A stretch of 64,000 nucleotides of DNA, taken from positions 15,117,778 to 15,181,777 of the forward strand of contig JAKSZU010000029.1 of NCBI GenBank assembly GCA_026018925.1. Direction: 5' to 3'. A program made the translations under genes and the position numbers. The DNA comes from Tupaia tana (taxonomy: Eukaryota; Chordata; Mammalia; Scandentia; Tupaiidae). The notes under the pieces are model-generated. The model did no database searches. It saw nothing but the letters and a program-made list of their open reading frames with translations, and was not told the DNA's origin. The first letter of the stretch is position 1, and the number at the start of each line of letters is the position of its first letter. Positions 55,528-64,000 of this stretch are shown one piece after another.

Positions 55528-55826
55528 AGCACTCCTGGGTAAGTTACTTTTTTCTTTTAAGATTTTTGCTATGGGGCACAAGTGCTTCCTGAGAAAGACA
55601 GAGATGGGCAGGGTAGGTGGGGAGGAAGGAGAAATCACCCCCAAGGGGGGTGGGCATGCCTAAATCCCTTCTTCTCCATTTTCCTCTTGGGATTTTGGTC
55701 ACATGTGAACATACTCTGGATGTCATTTTTAAGCCACTGGATCTGGGAATCAAACTACAAAGTTGCATGTGGATCCAGCAGCCTTTCCTCAATGCCACTG
55801 GCTGGCCCACTCCTGGGTAAATTTAA
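55528..55826 (-). mobile_element. tRNA-derived SINE, type B, TSD
   Basis: Body about 55,543-55,810. Flanks CTCCTGGGTAAGTTA and CTCCTGGGTAAATTTA look like the target duplication. Confidence 0.85.
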
Positions 55827-55833
55827 AAACTTT

Positions 55834-56090
55834 TAGGGCCATCAGGTGCTGTAGTGGTTACAGTTTTGAACTCTCACTTGACGAAAGGAAGCAGCAGCCA
55901 AGACCGGGCAGCTTGAAAATCACACTAGGTGCATGTGTCTTTGTGTACAGTCTTCCAGGAGGAGAATGGAGAGAAGGGATTGTGGTGTGGCTATCATCCT
56001 TGCTGGGTGATTTCTCATCCCCCTCCCTCTTTCTGTCACTCTCCAGCAAGCACATTCACCCTATGGCGAAAACCTAAAGGGGAAAAAAGA
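55834..56090 (+). mobile_element. tRNA-derived SINE, type B
   Basis: AGGGCCATCAGGTGCTGTAG head, GTCTTCCAGGAGGAGAATGG block, and CCTATGGCGAAAACCTAAAG tail. Confidence 0.85.
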
Positions 56091-56349
56091 ATCTTAAACA
56101 AGTTCAAATTTAGAATTGAGTGACAGTGATTTCTGTTAGGCAGTTTGGAGTACTGATGAAAGGTAGCATTTTATTTGGAATAAAGTAAGTATTCTGAAGT
56201 TAGAAAATTATACTATACAGAAGGATCTCATCTGAAAGAACACCCTATGGCCTGAATACTGTATTAGTACTTCAGAGCAGTGGCAGAAGAGCCTGGGAAA
56301 AGAAAAAAATTTCAGTTTACCTAAAGTAATTATTTGTCTTTCTTTCTAG

Positions 56350-56449
56350 AGTGGGCAAAATTTGGATAATTCTACCTTCTCCTGAAGCACTGGATGTTGC
56401 TCAGAGGTTTAGACCAACTTTCAGAAGGGATAGAGTTTGACTGAGACAG
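56350..56449 (+). other. probable noncoding exon 2
   Basis: A 100-base segment bounded by a pyrimidine tract and acceptor (TTGTCTTTCTTTCTAG, ending 56,349) and a donor (GACAG|GTAGGC at 56,449/56,450). It contains CTCCTGAAGCACTGGATGTT and AGTTTGACTGAGACAG, with stops in every frame, so it would be untranslated. The spacing from exon 1 is about 2.9 kb. Support is only from splice signals and position. Confidence 0.45.
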
Positions 56450-56957
56450 GTAGGCAAAGTCCTAATGATGTTACTTATTGGAGAGCGCTTAGAGTATGGC
56501 CTGGCGTGAAGTTATAAACTGTCATCCTGAGAGCGTCTGTCTACAGTGCTCTGTAAACAGACTCCATTCTTTCATTTTGTTGTCACTGTTACCTGTGTCT
56601 GAGCTCACTTAAACCTGATCTGTCACCAAATTTAGCAAGTAGAGAAAAGCTGATGCACCCTCTATCTTGATAGGTTTTCCTAGTAGTTCAGGAAGGGTTT
56701 GCCAAAGTATTTCTTCCTTATAAGAAAAAGGAAAATAAATTAGATTTGAGATGTGTCTTTCTCTGTGTCCGGTTATTTGTAGATGCTAGACATTCTGACA
56801 TTTTGGCTAGTGTTACCTGTTTTTTTACCAGATTTCAATTAAATAAACCATTTGATTACTTTAAATTTTTTTGTGTGTGTAACATTGAGGTTAACACAAA
56901 CATGACTTTCAATACCTTTCTTATCCCTAAGCAAATTTTTTAACTTATATGGTTTCA
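56450..56957. other. likely intronic DNA, no feature seen
   Basis: No KRAB or zinc-finger coding exon is visible. Confidence 0.3.
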
Positions 56958-57229
56958 GAGTTTTCTTCTTTTTTTTTGGAAAGGTTTTTGCTATAGGGCG
57001 TGTGCACTTGCCAGACAGAGAGAAACAGAAAGTGAGCAGTCACCCCCCAGGAGGGATGGCCATGCCGCAATCCCTTCTCCATTCTCCTCTTGGGACCTTG
57101 GGAACGCATGCACACATGCTCGACATGAGTTTTAAGTCACCGGGTCTGGGATGCAAACCGCGGTCGACTACATGGGAATCCAGTGACATAGCCATTTCGC
57201 TAACTGCTGGTTCCTGGAGTTTTCTTCTT
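56958..57229 (-). mobile_element. tRNA-derived SINE, type A, perfect TSD
   Basis: Body 56,971-57,216, with GAGTTTTCTTCTT at 56,958-56,970 and 57,217-57,229. Confidence 0.93.
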
Positions 57230-57299
57230 AATAACAACAATGTCTTGTTAAGATGACAAATTCTGGCAAAAATTTATTAGAACCTTTATTTCTTCTGTT

Positions 57300-57545
57300 T
57301 TTTAAAGTTATTTTTGCTGTAGGACACACTCACCAGAAAGAATTCCTCCCACCCCCAAACCTTGGGAAATGGACAATTCTGAAATATCTTCTCCTCCTCT
57401 CTCCTGTGATTTTGGGTGTACACACACATTCACTCACTTACTCATGTGCCTGGCGTGGTTTTCATGCCACTGGATCTGGCAATGGAACCACATACTCAGC
57501 CATGCAAGATCCACTACCTTAACCACAGTGCTTCTCACTTCCTAC
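57300..57545 (-). mobile_element. tRNA-derived SINE, type B, diverged
   Basis: TTTTTGCTGTAGGACACACTC tail, ATTTTGGGTGTACACACACA body, and a worn head near CCACAGTGCTTCTCAC. Confidence 0.75.
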
Positions 57546-57694
57546 TGACCCATAAGCCTGTTTTATATTATGTAAAATAGGAAAATTAGACTATATGACA
57601 CTTTTAGTTTAAACCAATTTTTAAAATGTAAATAAAATGTAATGCAGTACTCTTGTATGAGTAACTAATCCTTATGTTTTGTTTATTAATTAAA

Positions 57695-57946
57695 TTTTTT
57701 TTTGTGTGTGTAGGAGTTTTTCCATTAGTACAGATATGCAGGTCAGAGAGAGACTGAGACAGTGGGAGGGAAAGTAAGAAATGTCTCCTGGGGAGGGGTG
57801 GTCACACCACAGTTCCTTCTCCTTTTTCTTTCTGAGATCTTGGGCATGCATGCACATGTACCCAGTGTGAGTTTTAAGACACCAGGCCTGGTACTCAAAC
57901 AGTGGTCAGCCATGTGATAGTCTAGTCCAGTGACATAAGTGCTGTC
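57695..57946 (-). mobile_element. tRNA-derived SINE, type B, diverged
   Basis: GATCTTGGGCATGCATGCAC and GTGTGAGTTTTAAGACACC mark the body. The head ends near AGTGACATAAGTGCTGTC. Confidence 0.8.
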
Positions 57947-58442
57947 TTTTTTTTTTTTTAGTTACAGAGATTTATAGGATGTAGAAATCTTAAAACTTCA
58001 TCAACTAATGTATAAAAAATTGCTCTAGGTTTTACAAAAGTCTTCCACATGGCTGTGAACTTCTACTGATTATATCTGACATGTATTTAAGACTTTTTGT
58101 CTCTTATGATATTGTTAAAAACATTGCTGGGGCTTAAATGTATTGTTTAGCATTTTCTGGGTAAGGAACAAACTAAGTATTGTAAAAACTAACCAACTTA
58201 TTTGCTCAAGGGTCCTTGGGTCTACATTTCGGGATGAGTTCAGCTGGGTAGTTTCTATTCTGGTTGACTGGATGGCAAGTGAGGCTTTAGTCATGTAGTG
58301 CCTCAAGAGAGTCTGATTCGTTTCAGGTCACTTCATTCTTCTGTCTTGTGGTTTGTGCTGACTCTTGGTGAGGCCCATGTAGCCACCAGTTTAGCCTCAG
58401 GATTTTTCAATGATGACTCTGCCAAAAAGTGAAGCACTGTTG
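57947..58442. other. unique DNA, no feature seen
   Basis: No ORF or repeat recognised. Confidence 0.3.
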
Positions 58443-58695
58443 CTAATGGGTGGTGTGGTGGTTAAGGCACTGGATTCCCACATCGGCTAACTCTGACTTG
58501 AGTCTTGGACCTGGCAGCTTTGAAAATCATACTGGACATGTGTGTATGTACATACCCAAAATCCCAAGAGGAGAATAGAAGAGAAGGCATTGTGATGTGG
58601 CTATTCACCATTTCTCCCTTTCCTTCTCTCTGTCTCTCTCCAATGAACATATACGATGCGCCCTATGGAAAAAAACTAAAAGCAATAAAGAAAGA
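58443..58695 (+). mobile_element. tRNA-derived SINE, type B
   Basis: GGTGGTGTGGTGGTTAAGGC head, CCAAAATCCCAAGAGGAG block, and GCCCTATGGAAAAAAACT tail. Confidence 0.83.
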
Positions 58696-58749
58696 ATGGA
58701 AGCACTAGTGGGCAAAAACTTTCCAAACTTAGATTTCTATCACATTTTC

Positions 58750-58975
58750 TTTTTTTGGTTTATTTTATTCATGATAAAGCATGCATGTCCACTCAAGATT
58801 GAGAGAAAGAGAGGGATTATACAGGGATTCATTACCGTGTTTCCCCAGCTTTTTAACTCATCAGGATCTTAGGCATATGCACTTATTTAAAGGCTTGATT
58901 TTAGACAGACCTGGGGATCCAAAGTCATGGTTAACCATATGCCTTCCAAGACTGCAGTTACATTTGTTATTGACC
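58750..58975 (-). mobile_element. tRNA-derived SINE, type B, highly diverged
   Basis: CATGTCCACTCAAGATTGAG, GATCTTAGGCATATGCACTT and GACCTGGGGATCCAAAGTCA follow the antisense order of the family. Confidence 0.6.
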
Positions 58976-59009
58976 CCAAGCTGGACCTGCATTATGGTTT
59001 GTTTTTGTT

Positions 59010-59308
59010 TTTGTTTTTTTTCAGTTTTTGCTATAGGGCATGTGTGCTTGCTAGAGAGAGAAAGAGAAAGAAAGAAGAAAGGAAAGAAGGATGAGGAATG
59101 AAGGAAGGAAGGAGGAATGGAAGGAAGGAGAAATCTCAAACCAGAAATATGGCCATACCTCATTTTCTTTTTTATTCTCCTTTCAGAATTTTGGGTACAA
59201 CTGAACATGTGGCTGGCCTGCTTTTCAAGGTGTTGGGTCTGGGACTTGAACCATGGTTGGCCATGTGGGACCCAACTGCATTAACCCTCATGCCTTGGGA
59301 TGTCCTAA
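59010..59308 (-). mobile_element. tRNA-derived SINE, type B, with GGAA repeat
   Basis: TTTTTGCTATAGGGCATGTG tail, a purine-rich (GAAA/GGAA) expansion at 59,058-59,130, and the head near AACCCTCATGCCTTGGG. Confidence 0.75.
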
Positions 59309-59539
59309 TAATTTCTACTTCAGTATGACTTAATTTATGGATTTTGATTATATTATTATTGTCTCTTGATCTTTGTCTTTGATTGCTCTTTTTTAGTTTT
59401 ATAATATTTTTTATTGTCAGTTACTCCAGTGCTTTAATTCAGAAATTGTCTAATTATATATGTATTTATATTTCACATTCTAGATAAATTTTAGAACTTT
59501 TGGTCTCTTTTTCCATGAAAAGAAAACATACTGGAATTT

Positions 59540-59798
59540 TTTTTTCTTTGGGGAGGTTTTTGCTATAGGGTGCGTGCGCTCACCAGACAGACAGAGAGAG
59601 ACAGAGACAGAAAGCGAGAAATCACCCCCCAGGAAGGATGGCCATGCCGCAATCTTTTCTCCTCCATTCTCCTCTCAGGATCCTGGGCATGCATGCACAT
59701 GTGCCCGGTGTGTGTCTAAGCCACCGGGTTTAAGACTTGAACTGCAGTCGACTACGTGGGAGTCCAGCAACATAGCCATTATGCTAACTACTGTTCCC
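59540..59798 (-). mobile_element. tRNA-derived SINE, type A
   Basis: GGAGGTTTTTGCTATAGGG, then GCGTGCGCTCACCAGACAG, through CAGTCGACTACGTGGG to TATGCTAACTACTGTTCCCC. Confidence 0.93.
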
Positions 59799-59829
59799 CA
59801 TACCCTCCATTTCTTGCTGCCATAGGTTC

Positions 59830-60384
59830 TGGCATCCTAGGGGCTTATAGCAGAGACACAAGGGGTTGGGAGGGCCCAATGCCCATCTCTGTAGGTTAAT
59901 GGCAGTAGCAAGAAGTCTGAGATGAGCAATCCTTTGCATTTATTCTCTGTCTCCCTCTGTCTCTGTCTCTCATTGCCACTGACTCCTACAACTTAGAGGC
60001 TTAAGGCTGAGGGATGTGGGGGAAGTGGAGGATTCAGAGCCCACCAGCACAGGCAATCAGCAACAAGAAGTCCGAGATACTCGCTTTTATACTCATTCTC
60101 TCTTTGTCACTGGCTCCTGCAAGGGGGTTGGCTTATGATGGAGGGACTGGGGGTGGTGGTGAGGGAGGTCCAGAAGCACTCCAACAGGAAGACAAAAGGC
60201 AGCAGCAAGAAGTCTGAGATGCAGGGTCCTTATGCTTCCTCTCTCTCTCTCACTGCCATTGGCTCCTTCACCTTGTGGGCTTATGTCAAAGGGCTGCCAG
60301 AGAGGCTAGGGAGAGGAGGATCCAAAGTGCAGCTTCACAGGCAAAAGTGGCAGCAAGGCTTCTGAGATGCACTGTCCTGTGTGT

Positions 60385-60427
<43 letters not shown>

Positions 60428-62215
60428 GCAGCTGTCTTCTGCACTGGGAGCTGGTGTGGTTAAAGCAGAGGGACTCAGGGCCTGGAAAGGATTTAGAGAA
60501 TACTTGGGCAGGCAAAAGGCAGCAGCAAGAAATCTGAGATGGATATACAAGGCCGTTTTGTGCCCTCTCTTCCCCCCTCCCTTGCTGTCACTGACACCTG
60601 CACCATGGGGGTGTATGGCATAGGGATACGTGGGGGGAGAATCCAAAGCTCACCTGCACAGGTAAGAGGCAGCAGGTACAACTTGGAGATGTGCAGTCCT
60701 TTGGCACTCACTCTCTGTCTCACTGCCACTGACTCCTGCATGATGAGGCTTATGGTAGGGAGCCTGGGTGGTGGGGGAGGTTCCAAAATACATCTGGGCT
60801 TTCAAAAGGCAGAAGCAAGAAGTCTGAGACAAATTATTCTTTACTTTCTCTTTATGTCTCTCTCATTGCCCCTGGCTTCTGCACCTTGGAGATTTATGGC
60901 AGAGGAGTGCAGGTTGCGGAGAGTCCAAAGTACACCTGCATGGGCAAAAGGCAGCAGCAAGAAGTCTGAGACATGTGGTCCTTCAGCGATTACTCCTATC
61001 TCTCTTTTGATGCTGCTGGCTCCTGCAATGTGAGGATTTATGGTAGAGGGGTGAAGTGTGGGGGAAAGATCCAAAACACACCTGCGCAGGCGAAATGCAA
61101 CAGCAAGAAGTCTGAGACATGCTGTTCCTCTATCTCTTTCATTGCCCCTAGCTCCTACACCTTGGAGGCTTAAAATGGAGTGGCAGAGAAGGGAAGGTCC
61201 CAATAGAAATCTGTGTGGACAAAAGGCAACAGGAAGAAGTCAGACATGTGGTCCTTCTGAGCTCATTCAGTTTCACTGTCTCTGGCTTCTGCACAGTGAG
61301 GGCTTAAGGTGGAGGAGCATGGGGGAGGGATGCGTGTCCAAAGCACACCAGTGTAACAGGTAGCAGCAAGAAATCTGAGATGCACTGCCCTTCTGTGCTC
61401 ACTCTCTCTGTCTCTTGTTGCCGTTGGCTTCTGTACCATGAAGATTTAAGGCAGACAGGCTGAAGGGTTGAAAGGGTCTAAAGTACACCAGTGCAAAAGA
61501 CAGCAGATGAAGTCTGAGAAGTGTGTTCTTTCTGCTCGCTCTCTCACTCTGTCTCTCTCTCTCTCTGTGCCATGGGCTTCTATGAAATTGGTGGCTTATG
61601 GGGGAGGGGGACCCAAAGCACACCTGTGCAGGCAAAAATGTAGCAGCAGAAAATCTTGAGATGTGTGAATTTGTGCATTCATTCTCTGTTTCTCTATCTC
61701 TCTTGCTGCTGACTCCTATGCTTGTTGTGGCAGAGGGGTGCATGGGAGAGTCAGAAAAAAGGTCTAAGCAAGACATCTTAGAGGTGTGGTTGTTTTACAC
61801 TCACTCTCTGGCTGCTGAGGCACATGCACCACGTGGCCTATGGCTGTGTGGCACGGGGGGGGGGGGGTCCAATGCACATGTAGGCAGTGGGTGGGAGCTA
61901 GGGGAGGGAATGCAGCAGCGATAAGTCAAAGATGTGCTGTCTTCTGTGTTACCTCTCAGCATTCCCTCTCTCACTACCACCAGCTCATGCACTGTGGGGG
62001 CTTATGGTGAAGGGGAGGCAGGGAAGTGAGGCAAGGGAGGTACAAAGCACACCTCTATGGGCAAAAGGGAGCTGCAAGATGTCTGAGACATGTGGTCCTT
62101 CTACACCCACTCTTTCTCATTGCCACTGGGTTTTGCATCTTGGGGGTTTATGGTGAGGGGTGTGGTGGGGAAAGAGTCCAAAGCACACCTTTACAGGCAA
62201 AAGTCATGTTGAAAT
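59830..62215. repeat. degenerate tandem array, about 144-bp units, about 16-17 copies
   Basis: The phrase AGCAAGAAGTCTGAGA (or a close variant) recurs near 59,909, 60,064, 60,206, 60,351, 60,526, 60,678, 60,816, 60,957, 61,103, 61,234, 61,367, 61,508, 61,650, 61,768, 61,922 and 62,076. The mean period is about 144 bp. Each unit then has a CT-rich stretch, CATTGCCACTGGCTCCTGCA, GGGGCTTATGG, a G-rich part and CCAAAGCACACCTGCACAGG. Units are 70-85% alike by eye. No long ORF spans it. Confidence 0.9.
60391..60424. repeat. (TC)n run within one array unit
   Basis: About 17 TC units, where the other array units have shorter CT-rich stretches. Confidence 0.95.
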
Positions 62216-62990
62216 CTTGTTCTTGTCTGTTTTTTCTATTAAATTTCTACTAATACATTTTATTTGACCCTATGGCATTGATTCAAAAATAGCTGTGCAA
62301 GGCAAGCTTTGTCATTCTTCAGCTAGGCAACATGCATCAGCCTTTTTCTAGCTACTTCTGTGCCACTTGTCTCTTTTGATATCATGAGGTCTGTTCAATA
62401 TACTCTCATCAAATGCTCTGATATCCTGTAGAGATATCATGTCTTGATCATTTTCTGTAGGGAGGGTTTGGAGAGAGGCCCTGAGGGTGTGGGAACATGC
62501 TCTGAGCAAACACCACCTGTCCCTTTTGGCTATGGCAGAACCTTGCAGCTTGTCCTTTTCTTGACCCTTGCTGCAGGTAGAGCAAAGGGTGAAATTTGCT
62601 AGGGACCTTTCAATAGACACATCTGATGGAATTCAGGAAACATCTTGACCCCAGTTAGCAAAGTCCAATCCCTTCTTTGCCTCTGTAAGATTCTTTAGCC
62701 TTATCTGGGCCTGGTGGCGCCTGCCCTATGGCAAGATTCTTTAGCCTTAGCAACATCTCTTTGATGTTTTTAAAGATGTAATGTTCCCCATACCTGCAGC
62801 TAGGCTTCTCTCCACTAGATAAGAAGTTTAATGGGATTTTTCTTGGATATGATTATCACCAAGGGATACACCCAGCCCAGTATATTTAAGCCCTTATATA
62901 TTTGTTACCTGCTTCTTATTGTCTGTAACATATCAATTTATCTATGGAATGTCATGAAATAAACGTATGTAATGTTGCTTTGCCCTATAA
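62216..62990. other. unique DNA, possible LTR-related
   Basis: Contains a short direct repeat, AAGATTCTTTAGCCTTA (62,688 and 62,735), and TATA-like AGTATATTTAAG near 62,880. No gene recognised. Confidence 0.3.
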
Positions 62991-62999
62991 TAAAGGTGC

Positions 63000-63320
63000 C
63001 CAGTTTGTCTGGGCAGCACAAGTTGCTTGTGAAAGGTTTCAGCTGGCAGCCGGCTGAACCTCCTTGTCCAGGGAGTACTACGGCAACCCCAATCAACCAC
63101 AAAAGTTGGTTCTTGATGTAAAGTACAAGAGGCTTTATTTCTAGCGCTAGGACTCCACTCTTGGTCGTGCAAGACACAACAGAGAGAGTGAAGCCCCAAA
63201 CAAAGGGGCATTTAGGTTATATAGACACAAGTCCATGGTGTGAGGGGAGGAAAGAATGAGGAAGTAAGATAAGGGGCTATTTATAGGGAGCTAGCAAATT
63301 GTCTCAGGCTTCCACAACTT
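63000..63320 (-). mobile_element. LTR-like segment, antisense
   Basis: On the minus strand TATAAATAG (near 63,286) is followed about 145 bases later by AATAAA (63,139-63,134) and a GC-rich leader. The stretch CTTTATTTCTAGCGCTAGG resembles R-U5 regions of ERV LTRs. Ends are not defined and no internal genes are seen. It may extend into 62.9 kb. Confidence 0.4.
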
Positions 63321-63533
63321 CAGCAGTTTATCATGAGGGCTGTATTAGTTTTAGTACAGAAGTGAAAAAGGCAAAGGTTAAACTTTATCTTTACAAAACA
63401 GGATGGGTACAGTTTAATTTTATTTTTTCACTTGGGCTGCCTAGTCTCAGGCCACCTGTGTCCACTGATACTCTGTCTCTTTCTGTTTCCTCTTAGATTG
63501 AGCCAAGCCCAGGGCATAAGCTGACAATTTTCT

Positions 63534-63534
<1 letters not shown>

Positions 63535-63566
<32 letters not shown>

Positions 63567-63795
63567 TCTCTCTTTGGCTATATGACATGTTTGTTGTCAA
63601 GATAGAGAGAGAGAGAAATCACCAGTTGGTGGCTACACTGCAGTACCTTTTTGTCCTCCTTCTCCAATCTCCCCTTGAGAATTTGGGCATGCATGCACAC
63701 ACACCCATTGTGATTTTCAAGTGTCTGGGACTTGAACCAGGCAGTTGGCCATTTGGGATCCAGGGCCCTAACCCATGCCACCTGCTGTACCACAT
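63535..63795 (-). mobile_element. tRNA-derived SINE, type B, with CT run
   Basis: (TC)n at 63,535-63,558, GAATTTGGGCATGCATGCAC body, and head at CATGCCACCTGCTGTACC. Confidence 0.8.
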
Positions 63796-63890
63796 CTTGT
63801 TTGTAATTAACAGAATGTTGGAGATATTGGACTTTTTTGAATCAGCTTGTGCACTGACACAAAAAGACCTGAAATGTTGACTGAATTTAT

Positions 63891-64000
63891 AACTTTAAGA
63901 TTTTTGCCATTGGGTGTGTGTACTCACCAGAGAGAGAGACAGAGAAACAGTAAGCTGAAAAGTGAGAAGTCACCCTGCTGAGGGGATGGCCATGCCACAG
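63891..64000 (-). mobile_element. tRNA-derived SINE, cut by window end
   Basis: TTTTTGCCATTGGGTGTGTG tail, GAGAGAGACAGAGAAACAG and GGGGATGGCCATGCCACAG. The head lies beyond the window. Confidence 0.85.

Noticed and set aside
60381..60646. coding potential in the 144-bp array
   Set aside because: ORFs here are short, occur on both strands, and are made of serine-leucine and arginine-glutamate runs from CT repeats. None is kept from unit to unit.
59830..62215. CRISPR-like array
   Set aside because: Repeats are long, degenerate and contiguous without unique spacers of constant size, and the DNA is mammalian.
62709..62730. TGGCGCC as a tRNA-Lys primer site
   Set aside because: Only the first seven bases fit and no LTR ends immediately before it.
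56450..64000. KRAB or C2H2 zinc-finger coding exons
   Set aside because: I looked for KRAB-box and HTGEKPY-type linker sequence and saw none in this stretch, so the gene type at 53.4 kb stays a guess.

Overview
This window is repeat-dense DNA from a placental mammal. It contains no complete intact host protein-coding gene that I can support. What it holds is LINE-1 elements, roughly 60 copies of tRNA-derived SINEs, a decayed class I endogenous retrovirus, a broken olfactory-receptor locus, two processed pseudogenes and the 5' end of one probable host gene. The SINEs are not Alu, B1, CAN, Bov-tA, rabbit C or equine ERE. Their tRNA-like head, long CT-rich segment and 'CCCTATAGCAAAAACCTCTCC(A)n' tail suggest a lineage with its own SINE set. 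Colugo (Dermoptera) is my best guess, from memory only and with low confidence. OR7-type remnants beside a possible zinc-finger-type promoter resemble the layout of human 19p13.2, which is also inference.

Layout. 0-11 kb: an OR7-like pseudogene (661-1440), a second OR7 3' fragment (8205-8470), and two diverged copies of a downstream block that each keep a CCCAGGTGAGTCT splice-donor-like site (about 1975 and 10675). LINE fragments and SINEs lie between them. 11.4-19.0 kb: an LTR-gag-pol-LTR provirus with a tRNA-Gly-type primer site, crippled pol, no recognisable env, and a nested solo LTR. 19-27 kb: SINE-rich DNA with a cytochrome c pseudogene split by a SINE and a YWHAZ retrocopy that retains its 3' UTR. 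27.7-29.6 and 35.7-40.1 kb: ORF1-only half-LINE copies, an older L1 3' half carrying a SINE pair, and a tail-only copy. 30-35.7 kb and 40-44.7 kb: mostly SINEs in old unique DNA, with one MaLR-type LTR and an L2-type remnant. 44.8-50.9 kb: a full-length, recent L1 on the minus strand with tandem 5' UTR monomers, an intact ORF1 and a single-base frameshift in ORF2. 53.2-56.5 kb: a CpG-rich promoter with an ATGACGTCAT site and a ZNF143-like site, an exon 1 with a donor, and a likely noncoding exon 2; the coding part must lie beyond the window. 59.8-62.2 kb: a degenerate tandem array of about 144-bp units. 63 kb: an LTR-like piece.

How the parts relate. The L1 supplies the probable retrotransposition machinery; the SINEs, half-LINEs and retrocopies all end in A-rich tails and many have target-site duplications. 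Nested insertions give a relative order: the OR locus, L2 and MaLR pieces are oldest, then B/C-type SINEs, half-LINEs, the provirus and pseudogenes, then A-type SINEs and the full-length L1. The most interesting signals are the ORF1-only LINE family with a shared ORF2-deletion junction, the 214-bp L1 promoter monomers, the 144-bp array, and recurrent TG microsatellites at one position inside the SINEs.
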